DNA of 64,000 nt from Paenibacillus_F chitinolyticus_A. Lineage in GTDB: Bacteria > Bacillota > Bacilli > Paenibacillales > NBRC-103111. Each line of letters opens with the position of its first letter. Positions within the stretch are counted from its first letter, which is position 1. The stretch is from assembly GCF_045038035.1 (NCBI RefSeq), contig NZ_CP173427.1, forward strand, positions 2,728,001-2,792,000. Reading direction: 5' to 3'. Below are positions 16,726 through 25,698 of the stretch, piece after piece. The translations under genes and the position numbers were made by a program. The notes below the pieces were generated by a model. It did not search any database and was not told the DNA's origin. It saw only the letters and a list, made by a program, of their open reading frames with translations.

Positions 16726-17964
16726 ATGGCTACTTTCTTTTTATTGATTATTTATATGGCATTTATCAGCTTGGGACTGCCTGATTCCTTGCTGGGATCG
16801 GCCTGGCCCGTTATGCAGACGGATCTTGGCGTGCCCCTTGAAACCGCCGGTTTGCTGTTTATGACCGTCACAGCGGGCACGATTGTTTCCAGTATGGCAA
16901 GCGGAACCCTGCTTAAATGGTTCGGAACGGGGAAACTCACCCTCATCAGCTGCATCATGACGGCCGGTGCACTGCTCGGCTTCGCTGCAGCCCCGTCGCT
17001 TGTCTGGTTAATAATCTGCGCCATCCCCCTTGGGTTGGGCGGAGGCGCCGTAGATGCGGGCCTGAACAATTATGTTGCCGCACATTACAAAGCGCATCAT
17101 ATGAGTTGGCTTCATTGCTTCTGGGGAGTGGGAGCTACGCTCGGGCCGATTATTATGGCGCAATTTATTTCAGGACCGGACTCCTGGAGGGATGGATACC
17201 TGACGGTTGCCGGGATTCAGTTCGCCCTGGTGATCCTTCTGTTCGTCACTCTGCCCTTATGGAACCGGGTTGCAAAGAATAACCATGCGGCTTTAGGTGA
17301 AGAAAAGGAAGACCTGCACGGGGCAGGAGATGCTCATTCCGAAAGTTCCGAGAACTCCATAAAGCCTTTACAAGTTAGGGGCATTAAGCTGGCTTTGGCC
17401 ACCTTCTTGTTTTATTCCGGAGCGGAAGCGACAATCGGGCTGTGGGGAAGCAGCTTTCTGGTGAATATGAAAGAAGTGCCGGCCGCGGTTGGGGCGCAGT
17501 GGGTGTCCCTTTATTATGCGGGAATTACAGTCGGCAGAATGGTTACGGGGTTTATTACGTTCAAAGTGTCTAATCGAACCCTTATCCGGTGCGGCCAAAT
17601 CACCGCTCTCGCCGGTGCGGCCTTGCTGATTCTGCCATTGCCGCCAGTTTTCTCGCTTGCGGGTTTTATGATAACGGGATTGGGCCTGGCGCCTATCTAT
17701 CCGTGCATGCTTCATGAAACGCCCGTGCGTTTCGGCCGGAAGCACTCCCAGTCGATTATGGGGTATCAAATGGCCGTAGCCTATGTGGGCAGTACATTTA
17801 TGCCTCCTCTGCTTGGTTTTCTGGCCTCTTTTGTCGGCATCGGGGTTTTCCCGTTCTATATTGTACTTTCCGCCGCAGCCATGCTCTTGTTCTCGGAAAA
17901 ATTGAATGCCTTCTTAACGGCGAGGAAGAATGCCTGGAAGAACAACACAACTTTCACAGGATGA
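16726..17964 (+). CDS. MFS sugar transporter (FHS/YbjJ-like)
   Basis: A 412-residue 12-helix MFS protein with a hydrophilic central loop (about 185-220). The start (MAFISLGLPDSLLGSAWP) and WLHCFWGVGATLGP in helix 5 are typical of the fucose/glucose-galactose-type MFS subgroup. It is co-transcribed with the ROK regulator (3-base gap; ribosome site GAGAAGAGG lies in the regulator's end). Function is probably uptake or efflux of a sugar or sugar derivative sensed by that regulator; no catabolic gene is linked, so the sugar is unknown. Confidence 0.85.
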   Translation: MATFFLLIIYMAFISLGLPDSLLGSAWPVMQTDLGVPLETAGLLFMTVTAGTIVSSMASGTLLKWFGTGKLTLISCIMTAGALLGFAAAPSLVWLIICAIPLGLGGGAVDAGLNNYVAAHYKAHHMSWLHCFWGVGATLGPIIMAQFISGPDSWRDGYLTVAGIQFALVILLFVTLPLWNRVAKNNHAALGEEKEDLHGAGDAHSESSENSIKPLQVRGIKLALATFLFYSGAEATIGLWGSSFLVNMKEVPAAVGAQWVSLYYAGITVGRMVTGFITFKVSNRTLIRCGQITALAGAALLILPLPPVFSLAGFMITGLGLAPIYPCMLHETPVRFGRKHSQSIMGYQMAVAYVGSTFMPPLLGFLASFVGIGVFPFYIVLSAAAMLLFSEKLNAFLTARKNAWKNNTTFTG

Positions 17965-18027
17965 TCATTTTGTCCTTATGCATTCCTGAGCTATAATAGA
18001 TGTACTAAAAAATAGGGAGGCTTTTCA

Positions 18028-18339
18028 ATGAGCCAGCGTTATCGAATTACAAGAGCGTTCCAGGAAAACGGCAATTCCGCTAAAACCATCTCTTTGGAGG
18101 AGTGCAAACAGATTTTCTCGTCCAAAGCTGATTTTACTTATACATCCGTTTTTACGGTGAAAGGTTCTACCAGCATGTCTATTGAGGGAGATTTTTTCAT
18201 TTGGAGCTACGACGAGGATACCCAGATTCCGTTCAGGCATTATGATGGCGACCTCTACGTATCCGGTACGAATAAAGTCGTCATTCCCTTAGTCATTGAA
18301 GTTGCGAGTGAATTAGGCGCGGATGTGCAGGAAGAGTAG
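18028..18339 (+). CDS. Conserved-looking hypothetical protein (103 aa)
   Basis: A 103-residue soluble, acidic protein (starts MSQRYRITRAFQENG). It alternates polar and hydrophobic residues as in a small alpha-beta fold and has no signal or membrane segment. AGGGAGG stands 9 bases ahead of the ATG and a TATAAT-like box lies about 35 bases upstream. A terminator follows. I do not recognise the family, and its neighbours give no functional hint. Confidence 0.7.
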   Translation: MSQRYRITRAFQENGNSAKTISLEECKQIFSSKADFTYTSVFTVKGSTSMSIEGDFFIWSYDEDTQIPFRHYDGDLYVSGTNKVVIPLVIEVASELGADVQEE

Positions 18340-18385
18340 ACTGAATCATACGATTGCGGGAAGCCCGCCGGGTTGGTGGGAATGA

Positions 18386-18430
18386 GAAAAGAGCTTGTCT
18401 TCATTAGAAGGCAGGCTCTTTTCGTCTTTT
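18386..18430. terminator. Bidirectional terminator between hypothetical and HAD genes
   Basis: A stem of about 16 bp with small mismatches (18386-18402 with 18406-18423), with flanking A-rich and T-rich sequence, between convergent genes. Confidence 0.8.
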
Positions 18431-18443
18431 GTAAGTGGTAAGT

Positions 18444-19151
18444 TTACGAAGAAAATGGGGCAAAAGGCAGAGAATCTTTTAAAGCCCAGAGCTCTTCAAA
18501 ACTTCTTACCCGGTGATCGGCGAGCGAAAGATCCTGATTGCCCGAACCGGGATTTTGAAGTCCGATGCATCGCATGCCGGCGCTTTTCGCGGCCTTGACG
18601 CCGTTGCGCGAATCTTCGATGACGAGACAGGAAGAGGGCTCTACTCCCAGCAAGCCGGCCGCATGAAGAAAAATGTCCGGCGCCGGTTTCCCGTGCTTGA
18701 CTTCCTCTCCGCTGACTCGTACGTCGAAATAGGGCCCGAGGCCGGTCTTGTCCATAATCAGCTCAATAAGCGGCCGGGGGGAAGAGGAGGCGACAGCTAC
18801 CGGAATCTGCTTTTCTTTAAGCCAGCTTAACCAGCGCTCCACTTGAGGCATGGCCGTAAGCTCCGTATGTCCGGACAAAATAGTCATCACATTGTCCTTG
18901 TGATATGTTAACACCTGTCCCAGCGCAAACGGAATCCGGTGCTTGTCCAGTATTTGCTCCCACATGGATTCCAGCGTTACCCCCACAAAACTATGATGGT
19001 CTTCTTCGCTCACGGGCACGCCGAAATGGTTGAACGAACTGCGTTCAATATCAAAATATATCGGTTCGCTGTCTATAAGGACACCGTCCATATCAAACAG
19101 AACCGCTTTTATGGAAGCTGCCTTCCGTTCGGATTTGTTGAAATCCTTCAA
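18444..19151 (-). CDS. HAD-superfamily phosphatase, beta-phosphoglucomutase-like subgroup
   Basis: A 235-residue HAD protein. Motif I is FDMDGVLIDSEP near residue 20, motif II VASSSP near 120, motif III Lys in HGKPAPDIF near 155 and motif IV VIEDSRNG near 175, all intact. The cap between motif I and II is the C1 helical type of the phosphoglucomutase/phosphatase subgroup (YhcW, Gph, PgmB). A sugar phosphate or phosphoglycolate is the probable substrate. TTG start with AGGAGG 8 bases upstream. Single-gene unit. Confidence 0.87.
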   Translation of the reverse strand: MKDFNKSERKAASIKAVLFDMDGVLIDSEPIYFDIERSSFNHFGVPVSEEDHHSFVGVTLESMWEQILDKHRIPFALGQVLTYHKDNVMTILSGHTELTAMPQVERWLSWLKEKQIPVAVASSSPRPLIELIMDKTGLGPYFDVRVSGEEVKHGKPAPDIFLHAAGLLGVEPSSCLVIEDSRNGVKAAKSAGMRCIGLQNPGSGNQDLSLADHRVRSFEELWALKDSLPFAPFSS

Positions 19152-19638
19152 TGAAATTCCTCCTTTGACATACAGCGCGGACTATTAACCCATGCTAGCA
19201 TATTAGCCCCTCTTTTTAAAGGTTAAAAGGCTGTTCAGGGCTGACGCCGGTTTTCTGTGATTCGATCCATCAGCCCGCCGTCTCTGGCCACGCCGATACA
19301 GCCTCTTGGCGGAAATCATCGAACAGTATGCTGAGCGATCAGGTTGAAACATGCGATTATCGCGATGAGAACCGCAAAGATTGGGAGCCCGCCGGAGAAA
19401 TGGGTGGTGCGCGTGCATACCAGAGACATAAGTACAAGACAAATGGAAAACTCGATAAATTCATGCCTTATCAGAACAGCTGAAAACATGTTTAAATACC
19501 AAATAAAAATTTTGTGTATAGGATCTTGTTGGATACTGTGAAAACCGCTTAAACGGCGCGTGAAACCGGTCAAAACATGTGTTTTATACATAGAAAACGT
19601 ATGCTATTATATAGACCTGCACAAAAAGGAGGGGTTCT
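19152..19638. other. Intergenic region with weak protein-like remnant
   Basis: About 490 bases without a supported gene. On the minus strand, 19316-19591 could encode two hydrophobic stretches, but no start with a ribosome site and no family match are seen; it may be a decayed membrane gene. Near the right end lie the HAD promoter on one strand and a TATTAT-containing promoter-like stretch for the TauE unit at about 19605-19615 on the other. Confidence 0.4.
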
Positions 19639-19710
19639 TTGCCTTATTTTAATGTTGATGCACAATCGTTGAACAGGCGTTCTTATTTAGCCGATGGGAG
19701 GGAGCAATGA
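19639..19710 (+). CDS. Possible 23-residue leader peptide upstream of TauE gene
   Basis: A strong AGGAGGGG ribosome site (19627-19634) is followed at proper distance by TTG at 19639 and a 23-codon frame. Its TGA stop overlaps the ATG of the TauE gene (ATGA at 19707-19710), the arrangement expected for translational coupling. The second ribosome site (GGGAGGGAG) for TauE lies inside this frame. The peptide has no known motif. The AGGAGGGG sequence has no other obvious use, because the next gene starts 70 bases later. Confidence 0.4.
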   Translation: MPYFNVDAQSLNRRSYLADGREQ

Positions 19711-20462
19711 CTATCTCTCTGATCCTGCTGGTGGTCGCTGCGGTTTTTGTCGGCGCCTTCATGAAATCTATGTTCGGCTTTGGGGAGGCGATCGTGAGCA
19801 TGCCTTTGCTTGCTCTGCTGCCTGTGCCTCTGCAAACGTCGGTTCCCTTGATCGGTTTGGCGGGACTGACCGTTGCTTTGCTGACCGTGTTTAGCGGCTG
19901 GCGCCATGTTGAACGTCCTGTCCTGATTCGATTGGCCGTTTCCACTGTAATCGGTATTCCTTTCGGGCTTATTATGCTTCATCTTGTTCCTGCTATCGTG
20001 ATTACTTCCGCACTCGGTATTTTCTTAATCATTTTCGGCTGCTATTCCTTACTGAAGAAGTTACTCTCCCGGAAAATCGGTCGGCCGCTGCTGCACAACC
20101 GAGGATGGGTTTTGCCGTTTGGGTTTGCTTCCGGAGTTCTTGGCAGCGCCTATAATTTTAACGGTGTACCGGTCGTTGTTTACGGTACCTTGCGGCGCTG
20201 GAATCCGGATCGTTTCCGGGGAACGCTGCAAGCACATTTTCTTATATCCGGTTTACTCGTAGTGACAGGACACGCACTCGGCGGATTATGGACGATTGAC
20301 GCGTTGGTTTTGTATGCGTACTCTTTGCCCGCTATACTTGCGGCTACCGGACTTGGCGTCCTCTTGAATAAGCGTATTTCCGCTGAAAATTTCGAGCGGT
20401 ACTTGTTTATGATCATCATCGCACTTGGATTTCTGTTAATTCTGCCAAGGGGTTCTAACTAA
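19707..20462 (+). CDS. TauE/SafE family anion exporter
   Basis: A 251-residue protein with about eight hydrophobic segments, arranged in two halves. The start (ILLVVAAVFVGAFMKSMFGFGEA) and the second-half GFASGVLGSAYNFNGVP are the family's conserved repeats. Members export sulfite, sulfoacetate or other organic anions across the cell membrane; the substrate here is not shown by context. A possible leader peptide overlaps the start codon. No sulfur-metabolism gene is adjacent. Confidence 0.87.
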   Translation: MTISLILLVVAAVFVGAFMKSMFGFGEAIVSMPLLALLPVPLQTSVPLIGLAGLTVALLTVFSGWRHVERPVLIRLAVSTVIGIPFGLIMLHLVPAIVITSALGIFLIIFGCYSLLKKLLSRKIGRPLLHNRGWVLPFGFASGVLGSAYNFNGVPVVVYGTLRRWNPDRFRGTLQAHFLISGLLVVTGHALGGLWTIDALVLYAYSLPAILAATGLGVLLNKRISAENFERYLFMIIIALGFLLILPRGSN

Positions 20463-20586
20463 GCCTACCTCTCTTCCTTCACGGCATCGTACAATTCAAA
20501 TCCAGATACAGGCGACTAAAATCCCTGTTATGGTAAAATAAGTGAGCGAGTTATTCCTTGGTTATATAGAAAAGAGGCGACGTATT

Positions 20587-20769
20587 ATGAATGAGGAGAC
20601 CAATAAAGAGATATTAAAAGAACTGAGGAACTTAAACGAAAAGGTCGATCATTTAATCGCAACAAAAGGATTATCCACCCCTTATAAACTTTTAGCTGTT
20701 TTTATCGGGTTTGCGGTGATTGGTCCTCTAGTTGCTGTGATTTTGTCGGTCTTGTTAAAGTTATTCTAG
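20587..20769 (+). CDS. Small single-span membrane protein (60 aa)
   Basis: A 60-residue protein: a charged, probably coiled-coil N-terminus (EETNKEILKELRNLNEKVDH), then one transmembrane helix (about 36-60) ending at the C-terminus. AGAGGCG lies about 10 bases before the ATG; starting further upstream would add 15 residues lacking a ribosome site. The layout resembles small Bacillus phage- or YqhV-like membrane proteins, but I cannot name the family. Confidence 0.6.
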   Translation: MNEETNKEILKELRNLNEKVDHLIATKGLSTPYKLLAVFIGFAVIGPLVAVILSVLLKLF

Positions 20770-20831
20770 AACCGCGTAAAAGGCTGTAAGTTTTAGATTG
20801 AGAAGCTTGTAAAGGAAAAGAGGGGGGAGAA

Positions 20832-21887
20832 ATGAGAAATACACCGGGGATCGCGAGGGCAATCGATAGTTTGGGGAAATACGGCGCGAAAATTTATCTG
20901 GGATTTGCTTTGGAACAAATCAGGAAGCTGAAAGAACGGGAAGCGCCGCTGGAAACAGCGGTTTCCGATCTCATTGAGCTGTACGACGAATTAATCGAAT
21001 CGGCAGAAAAAAAGGCAGCTTGGGACCCGGTTCCGACCTGTACTCATGTCCATTTTGTTGTAGGCTGTTCTTTTGCGGGCCTTATGAAAGCGGCTCTGAA
21101 GCAGCTCCACTGGTCGGGCACACATAAGGTGATTACGCTGAGCGAGAACTACGCCATTGGACCGGTTCGCGACTTGGACTCTTACGAAGGACGGAAAGCA
21201 AGGCGGGACTGGTTTCAGGACCATATAACGGAATTCTTTGAAGTCTGCGATGACCCTGAAGAAGATTACGATCATCTACTGGAAAGGGTCAACAAAATTC
21301 CGGAACAGGCGAAGGTTATCGTCTGGGCCAGCCGCAACGCATGCGAGCAGACGGGAATGCTGTACGCGATCCGTTTGCTGAGCGGGCGGTCCAATTCTTT
21401 AGCGGTATACGATGCGTGCAGAATCTGTGAGGAGCTTGTTAATCGTCCGGATGTTACCTACAGCTTTAGGTACTCGGGAGAAATTCCGTCAGACAGCCTG
21501 CAGGCGGCGCTTGTCCGCACGAAGGATAACAGCTATCTGAGCGATGCGGATAAGAGACGGTTGGAGCGGGAATGGCAAACAATCTCGAAGCAAAGCGGAA
21601 CATTTCGAATTTGGCGTGATGCGGCGGTGGCCGAGGTGCCGGATGATTATTATGACAGGTACTTGCTGGAAATGTTGGACAAGCTAAGATCTGCCTCCGA
21701 TCCTCGTTATCTGAAAGCGGCTCGTCTAATAGGAGAAGCGATGGGCTGTTGTGAGCAATATATCGGAGACGCCTATTTTGAATATCGGTTGAGGCAGTTG
21801 ATTTATGACGGTATTCTTGAGATTAAAGGTGTTCCCAGCTCGATGAGACGCTACAGCGTCAGACGTAAAAACTTTTCGCCAAACTGA
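20832..21887 (+). CDS. DUF1835/DUF3658 domain protein
   Basis: A 351-residue soluble protein. Residues about 70-190 show the DUF1835 pattern (HVHFVVGCSFAGLMKAAL ... VITLSENYAIGPV ... ARRDWF), and the C-terminal part (about 285-340) matches DUF3658 (EAMGCCEQYIGDAYFEYRLRQLI). The two domains occur together in Bacilli proteins of unknown function. GGGGGGAG precedes the ATG. A small membrane protein gene lies 62 bases upstream on the same strand, but a shared operon is not evident. Confidence 0.78.
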   Translation: MRNTPGIARAIDSLGKYGAKIYLGFALEQIRKLKEREAPLETAVSDLIELYDELIESAEKKAAWDPVPTCTHVHFVVGCSFAGLMKAALKQLHWSGTHKVITLSENYAIGPVRDLDSYEGRKARRDWFQDHITEFFEVCDDPEEDYDHLLERVNKIPEQAKVIVWASRNACEQTGMLYAIRLLSGRSNSLAVYDACRICEELVNRPDVTYSFRYSGEIPSDSLQAALVRTKDNSYLSDADKRRLEREWQTISKQSGTFRIWRDAAVAEVPDDYYDRYLLEMLDKLRSASDPRYLKAARLIGEAMGCCEQYIGDAYFEYRLRQLIYDGILEIKGVPSSMRRYSVRRKNFSPN

Positions 21888-22277
21888 GTACCGAGATTGT
21901 AAGGAACCTGTTCGGGATTTCCATCGGCACATGCGGCTATAACGCGGCCCGCCTAGGGACCGGAAGAGCAGAGAGGATGAAGGCAAGCTCGTTCAGCATC
22001 TTAGCCTTCTAAGCATCCGGAATAATTGTAATGGCAATCGATACCTCCAAGAGCAATGGAGCATACACTCGTAACGCTTGTTTGGATTGCGCTGATCCTC
22101 TTTGCGACTAATCACTGGATTTCGGGCAATAAAATCACTTCCGATTAAGTGAACCGCATTGGGCTGAACTTTGCGGGACAGGTTACGCATTTCTTCTTAT
22201 GTACATCCTTCACAAATGAATGTGAAGAATATAATCATGAAGTTCACAAGAACGGATCAGGGAAAAACAAGTCTTAT
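21888..22277. other. Intergenic region, no gene recognised
   Basis: About 390 bases. Short frames exist on both strands (for example 21993-22190, minus) but lack ribosome sites and have unlikely composition. I see no hairpin with a T-run and no repeat. Confidence 0.5.
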
Positions 22278-22655
22278 TTACATGATCGGACTAAGTGACG
22301 AAATAACGGATAATTCGGATTGTAGAATGCGTTGATCCGTGACAAGGTTACCAGATCCATCAATGCCGAAAACGGAAAGTAACGCATTGGGTGTTTCAAC
22401 AGAAACCGTGTTAATTTGAACTTCATAAGCGACGTTTCCGGCGATAAAAAATTCTCTGACATTGTAAGAGTTTGCAGGAACCACATACGTGACCAGATAG
22501 GCCGTATAGAAAGTAGTAGAATCTACAGATGCGAATATATGCACCGTAACGGTTACCGGATTAGTGGTATCCAAATTCCTGACGTTCATCACAATGTTAG
22601 AAGATGCGGTACCTACGTCTCTCGTATTGGTAATTGTACCTGTTGAAAATGGCAT
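22278..22655 (-). CDS. Beta-rich spore-surface-like hypothetical protein (125 aa)
   Basis: A 125-residue protein rich in Thr, Val, Asn and Ser with regular alternation expected of a beta-sandwich (NIVMNVRNLDTTNPVTVTV near residues 20-40). It has no signal peptide and starts MPFSTGTITNTRDVG. I recall small Bacillus/Paenibacillus spore-coat or exosporium-linked proteins with this kind of N-terminus and NLDT-x-NP motif, but this is only a resemblance. AGGAGAGG precedes the ATG. It is a single-gene unit. Confidence 0.65.
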   Translation of the reverse strand: MPFSTGTITNTRDVGTASSNIVMNVRNLDTTNPVTVTVHIFASVDSTTFYTAYLVTYVVPANSYNVREFFIAGNVAYEVQINTVSVETPNALLSVFGIDGSGNLVTDQRILQSELSVISSLSPIM

Positions 22656-22766
22656 ACATATTCCTCTCCTTTTGGTAGATTTCTGTAAGATATGAACGAG
22701 TACTAGCGATTGATTGGACTATCATCTACCGGCAAGAGAAATGGATAAGATCTAGTATAAAAAATA

Positions 22767-22803
22767 AAAACGACGACCCCAATCCGGTAGGTCTGTCGTT
22801 TTA
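22767..22803 (-). terminator. Terminator after EamA gene
   Basis: A stem of 12 bp with one bulge (22767-22778 with 22790-22802); A/T-runs on both sides let it act on the minus strand after the EamA gene. Confidence 0.75.
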
Positions 22804-22815
22804 TAAATCTTAACC

Positions 22816-23751
22816 TTATGTATGGCGTTTTCGGGAAACCGTAATCACGACAACGGCAGCTATAATGAAGACAGCGGCCGTCAGCGAATTGGGGGACAAC
22901 TGCTCACCGGCCAGGAACCAGCCCAGAAATACGGCAACGACGGGATTGACGAAGGCATAGGTGGAAACCAGCACGGGTTCCGCATGTTTTAACAGCCAGA
23001 TGTAGGCCGTATAACTGACGATAGAGCCGAATGCGATTAAATATCCAAGGGCTGCATAAGAACGAAGGGTGATTGCACTCGGCTGCAATCCGGACCATTC
23101 ACCCAGGACAAGCGCAGCGATTAAAAGCAAAGCTCCTCCGATGATCATTTGGAGGGCGGTAGACAGCAGCGGCGATTCGGGAAGCTTGGCTTTGCGGGAA
23201 TACAAAGAACCGATTGACCAGGAGACGGAAGCGAGAAGGAGAGAGACGATCCCCGCCATATCCAGACTTCCGCCGGAAGATGAACCGGGATGGACGACCA
23301 GAATGACAATTCCCGCAAAACCAAGTAACAGGCCCGTCACGATACCTGCCGAGGGCTTATTTCGGCTGCGGCCTATCCAACCGAATACGAGCATCCATAA
23401 AGGAACGGTAGCAACCAGCAGAGAAGCAATGGCGGAGGGGACACGCTGTTCGGCCCAAGCCACGACCCCGTTTCCGCCCAGCAGCAGCAAGGCGCCTGTA
23501 ATTCCCGCGCTTTTCCATTCTGTGACAATGGGACGTTGTGCCCCTGTTAATCTTGCCAGCACGTACAAGATTAATCCGGCGCTGAGAAAACGAACTCCTC
23601 CCATCGTAAAAGGCGGAATCGTTTCAATGGCGACTTTCATCCCGAGGTAGGTCCCTCCCCAGAACAAGTAAACCGACATCAATGCGGCTGCAATGATCAT
23701 AAATTTGGATGTTCCCGCCTGAGTAAGATTTGTGGCCGCAGGCTGTTTCAT
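22816..23751 (-). CDS. EamA/DMT family exporter
   Basis: A 311-residue protein with ten hydrophobic segments in two EamA repeats (first around FWGGTYLGMKVAIETIPPF, second around SVSWSIGSLYSRKA). Proteins of this YedA/RhaT-like type export amino acids or other metabolites. The chosen ATG at 23751 has AAAGGAG upstream; the longer open frame would add 45 residues without support. The Lrp-type regulator gene lies 46 bases upstream on the same strand, suggesting that the exporter's substrate (perhaps an amino acid) is the effector. Confidence 0.87.
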   Translation of the reverse strand: MKQPAATNLTQAGTSKFMIIAAALMSVYLFWGGTYLGMKVAIETIPPFTMGGVRFLSAGLILYVLARLTGAQRPIVTEWKSAGITGALLLLGGNGVVAWAEQRVPSAIASLLVATVPLWMLVFGWIGRSRNKPSAGIVTGLLLGFAGIVILVVHPGSSSGGSLDMAGIVSLLLASVSWSIGSLYSRKAKLPESPLLSTALQMIIGGALLLIAALVLGEWSGLQPSAITLRSYAALGYLIAFGSIVSYTAYIWLLKHAEPVLVSTYAFVNPVVAVFLGWFLAGEQLSPNSLTAAVFIIAAVVVITVSRKRHT

Positions 23752-23797
23752 ATTCTTGCTCCTTTCCTGTCCGACAGAAGACTGCGATAGTGCGGAC

Positions 23798-24250
23798 TTA
23801 ATTTTCTTTCCGCCCGTTCTCATACACGGTAGACAAAATGAAAGTCGTGGAAGTTTCCTGAACCTCGTGAATCTTAACCATCTCATCGATTAAATTGGTA
23901 ATATGCTCGGGGGTGGATACCCGCACTTTAAGCATCATGCACCATTCTCCCGCGAGCCGTTGACATTCCAGGATAGTAACATCCCTGACCTGGAGAGCCA
24001 CGATTTTATCCGAAATTTCTTTGAAATTCAGGCATTTGATTTTGACGTAAATATAAGCTTTGATTTTTTGTTCCAATTGACTCCAATCTACGATGCCGCG
24101 ATATCCTTTGATAATTCCGTTTTTTTCAAGCTTCGAGACCCGCTGATGAACCGCCGGACGGGAAATGTGAAGCGATTTGCTTATCTCTTCATGGGACAGT
24201 CTCCCGTCCTCTTCAAGCAGCCGGATGATTTTTATGTCGATAGAGTCCAT
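23798..24250 (-). CDS. Lrp/AsnC family transcriptional regulator
   Basis: A 150-residue regulator: N-terminal winged HTH (DIKIIRLLEEDGRLSHEEI, ISRPAVHQRVSKLE; residues 4-60) and a C-terminal RAM domain (about 65-145) for amino-acid sensing and octamer formation. ATG at 24250 follows GAGGAGG by 11 bases. It is followed by an EamA exporter, the usual layout for a regulator of an amino-acid efflux gene. Confidence 0.9.
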   Translation of the reverse strand: MDSIDIKIIRLLEEDGRLSHEEISKSLHISRPAVHQRVSKLEKNGIIKGYRGIVDWSQLEQKIKAYIYVKIKCLNFKEISDKIVALQVRDVTILECQRLAGEWCMMLKVRVSTPEHITNLIDEMVKIHEVQETSTTFILSTVYENGRKEN

Positions 24251-24460
24251 CTGTAACCTAACCTCCTCGAATAAATTATAGCACGTGACCGGCAACAGGG
24301 AACTATTCGTAATCATAAAGAGATCAAATCAAACGAATCGTTATAATGGAACCTGATTTTGGGGATACATACCGATATTCGTATAAAAAAGGACTTCAGG
24401 TTTTACGAATCGTAACGATGATAGAGGCGGTCAACCGGCAGGAACGATGACTCCGCCACA

Positions 24461-24498
24461 AATATTCCTTTACAGGAATATTCCCTATATGGTATATT
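24461..24498 (+). promoter_or_regulatory. ArsR-gene promoter with 9-bp inverted-repeat operator
   Basis: A perfect inverted repeat AATATTCCT/AGGAATATT (24461-24469, 24474-24482) with 4-base spacer overlaps a promoter with TTTACA at 24469-24474, 18-bp spacer and TATATT at 24493-24498. The placement fits repression by the ArsR-type protein encoded downstream. Confidence 0.7.
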
Positions 24499-24566
24499 GA
24501 TTTCAGCAAGAAAAGTAAACCGAACAACGACTCCGGACACTTACCTGTAAGACCGGCAGAGAATGG

Positions 24567-24914
24567 ATGATGACCATGGACGCTCGCGTCATGAGTGCTC
24601 TTGCCGAGCCGAACCGGCTGTTGATTTTGGAGCTGCTGCGGGAGTGTCCGCTTACGGTAGGGGAAATCGCGGAGCGGTTGCAGATGCGCCAGCCCCAGGC
24701 ATCGAAGCATTTGCGTGTTCTGAGCGAAGCGGGCCTTGTTAAGGCACAGGCGGATGCGAATCGGCGAATCTACAGCCTTCAGCCGGACCCTTTCCGGGAG
24801 CTGGATGAATGGCTGGAGAGCTACCGTGTCATCTGGGAGGAACGATTCGACCGTCTGGACGACTATCTACAGAAGCTGCAGGGCCGGGAAACCGGGGAAG
24901 ATCGGCAAGACTGA
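24567..24914 (+). CDS. ArsR family transcriptional regulator
   Basis: A 115-residue winged-helix regulator (SALAEPNRLLILELLRE ... QASKHLRVLSEAGLV). It has no Cys pair in the metal-sensing alpha-3 helix, so it is not a typical arsenic or zinc sensor. It belongs to the group that pairs with SRPBCC/AHSA1 genes, and that gene follows 35 bases downstream. Start could be ATG at 24567 or 24576; neither has a strong ribosome site. A 9-bp inverted repeat over its promoter suggests autorepression. Confidence 0.87.
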   Translation: MMTMDARVMSALAEPNRLLILELLRECPLTVGEIAERLQMRQPQASKHLRVLSEAGLVKAQADANRRIYSLQPDPFRELDEWLESYRVIWEERFDRLDDYLQKLQGRETGEDRQD

Positions 24915-24949
24915 CCGAAGAGAACCCAATTATTGAGGAGGAATTTACA

Positions 24950-25459
24950 ATGACAAATTCAATCACTTCCAAGGTGGAAGACAAGACCCTGACGCTGGAG
25001 CGCGTATTCAAGTCTCCCCGCGAGCTGGTGTTCGAGGCCTTCTCCCAGGCCGAGCATCTGAAGCGCTGGTGGGGTCCGAGAGGCTGGAGCATACCGGTAT
25101 GCAATGTGGATTTCCGTGTCGGCGGCGTTTGGCATTATTGCATGAAATGTGAGGACAAAAATCAGGGCGGATTCTACGGCATGGAATCGTGGGGCAAAGC
25201 GGTATACAGCGAGATCCAAGCACCGGAGAAGATCGTGTACACGGACTATTTCTCCGACGCGGAAGGCAGCATCGCGGAAACGATGCCGGCTACGATTTGC
25301 ACGCTGACGTTCATCGAAGTTGAAGGCGGCACCAAAGTCGTCAGCAGAGGCGAATATGCAACGGCCGAGGACTTGAAGCAGGTCCTGGATATGGGCATGC
25401 TGCAAGGCATCACCGAAACATGGGATCGTCTGGGCGAGCACCTGGCATCGATTCAGTAG
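24950..25459 (+). CDS. SRPBCC (AHSA1-like) protein
   Basis: A 169-residue START/SRPBCC-fold protein with the AHSA1 pattern: LTLERVFKSPRELVFEAFS at the start, HLKRWWGPRGW near residue 40, and a C-terminal amphipathic helix. The fold makes a hydrophobic pocket for small ligands; no enzyme activity is established for this branch. ATG at 24950 follows GAGGAGGA. Co-transcribed with the ArsR gene, a pairing common in Firmicutes and Actinobacteria. Confidence 0.88.
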   Translation: MTNSITSKVEDKTLTLERVFKSPRELVFEAFSQAEHLKRWWGPRGWSIPVCNVDFRVGGVWHYCMKCEDKNQGGFYGMESWGKAVYSEIQAPEKIVYTDYFSDAEGSIAETMPATICTLTFIEVEGGTKVVSRGEYATAEDLKQVLDMGMLQGITETWDRLGEHLASIQ

Positions 25460-25511
25460 AACAGCCTGTCGGTCACGCGGCCAGTCATTTTTAAAATCCA
25501 TAAATGAGAGA

Positions 25512-25542
25512 AGAGGATCACTCCCCGGAGTGATCCTCTTTA
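25512..25542 (+). terminator. Terminator after ArsR-SRPBCC unit
   Basis: A 12-bp stem, AGAGGATCACTC with its complement (25512-25523 and 25528-25539), CCCG-type loop and short T-run. Confidence 0.82.
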
Positions 25543-25698
25543 TCGATAGCCGTCTTCGGGCATTTCCTGAGCAGTACGCGTGACGTATGTAGCAGATGAA
25601 GACATTGTCGTTCCCGGACAGATGGTACAGGGGTATAAATGTTCCAGAGCCCCACATATACAATAAGGTATCCGGAAAATGGACGTGTGGGAGGGACA

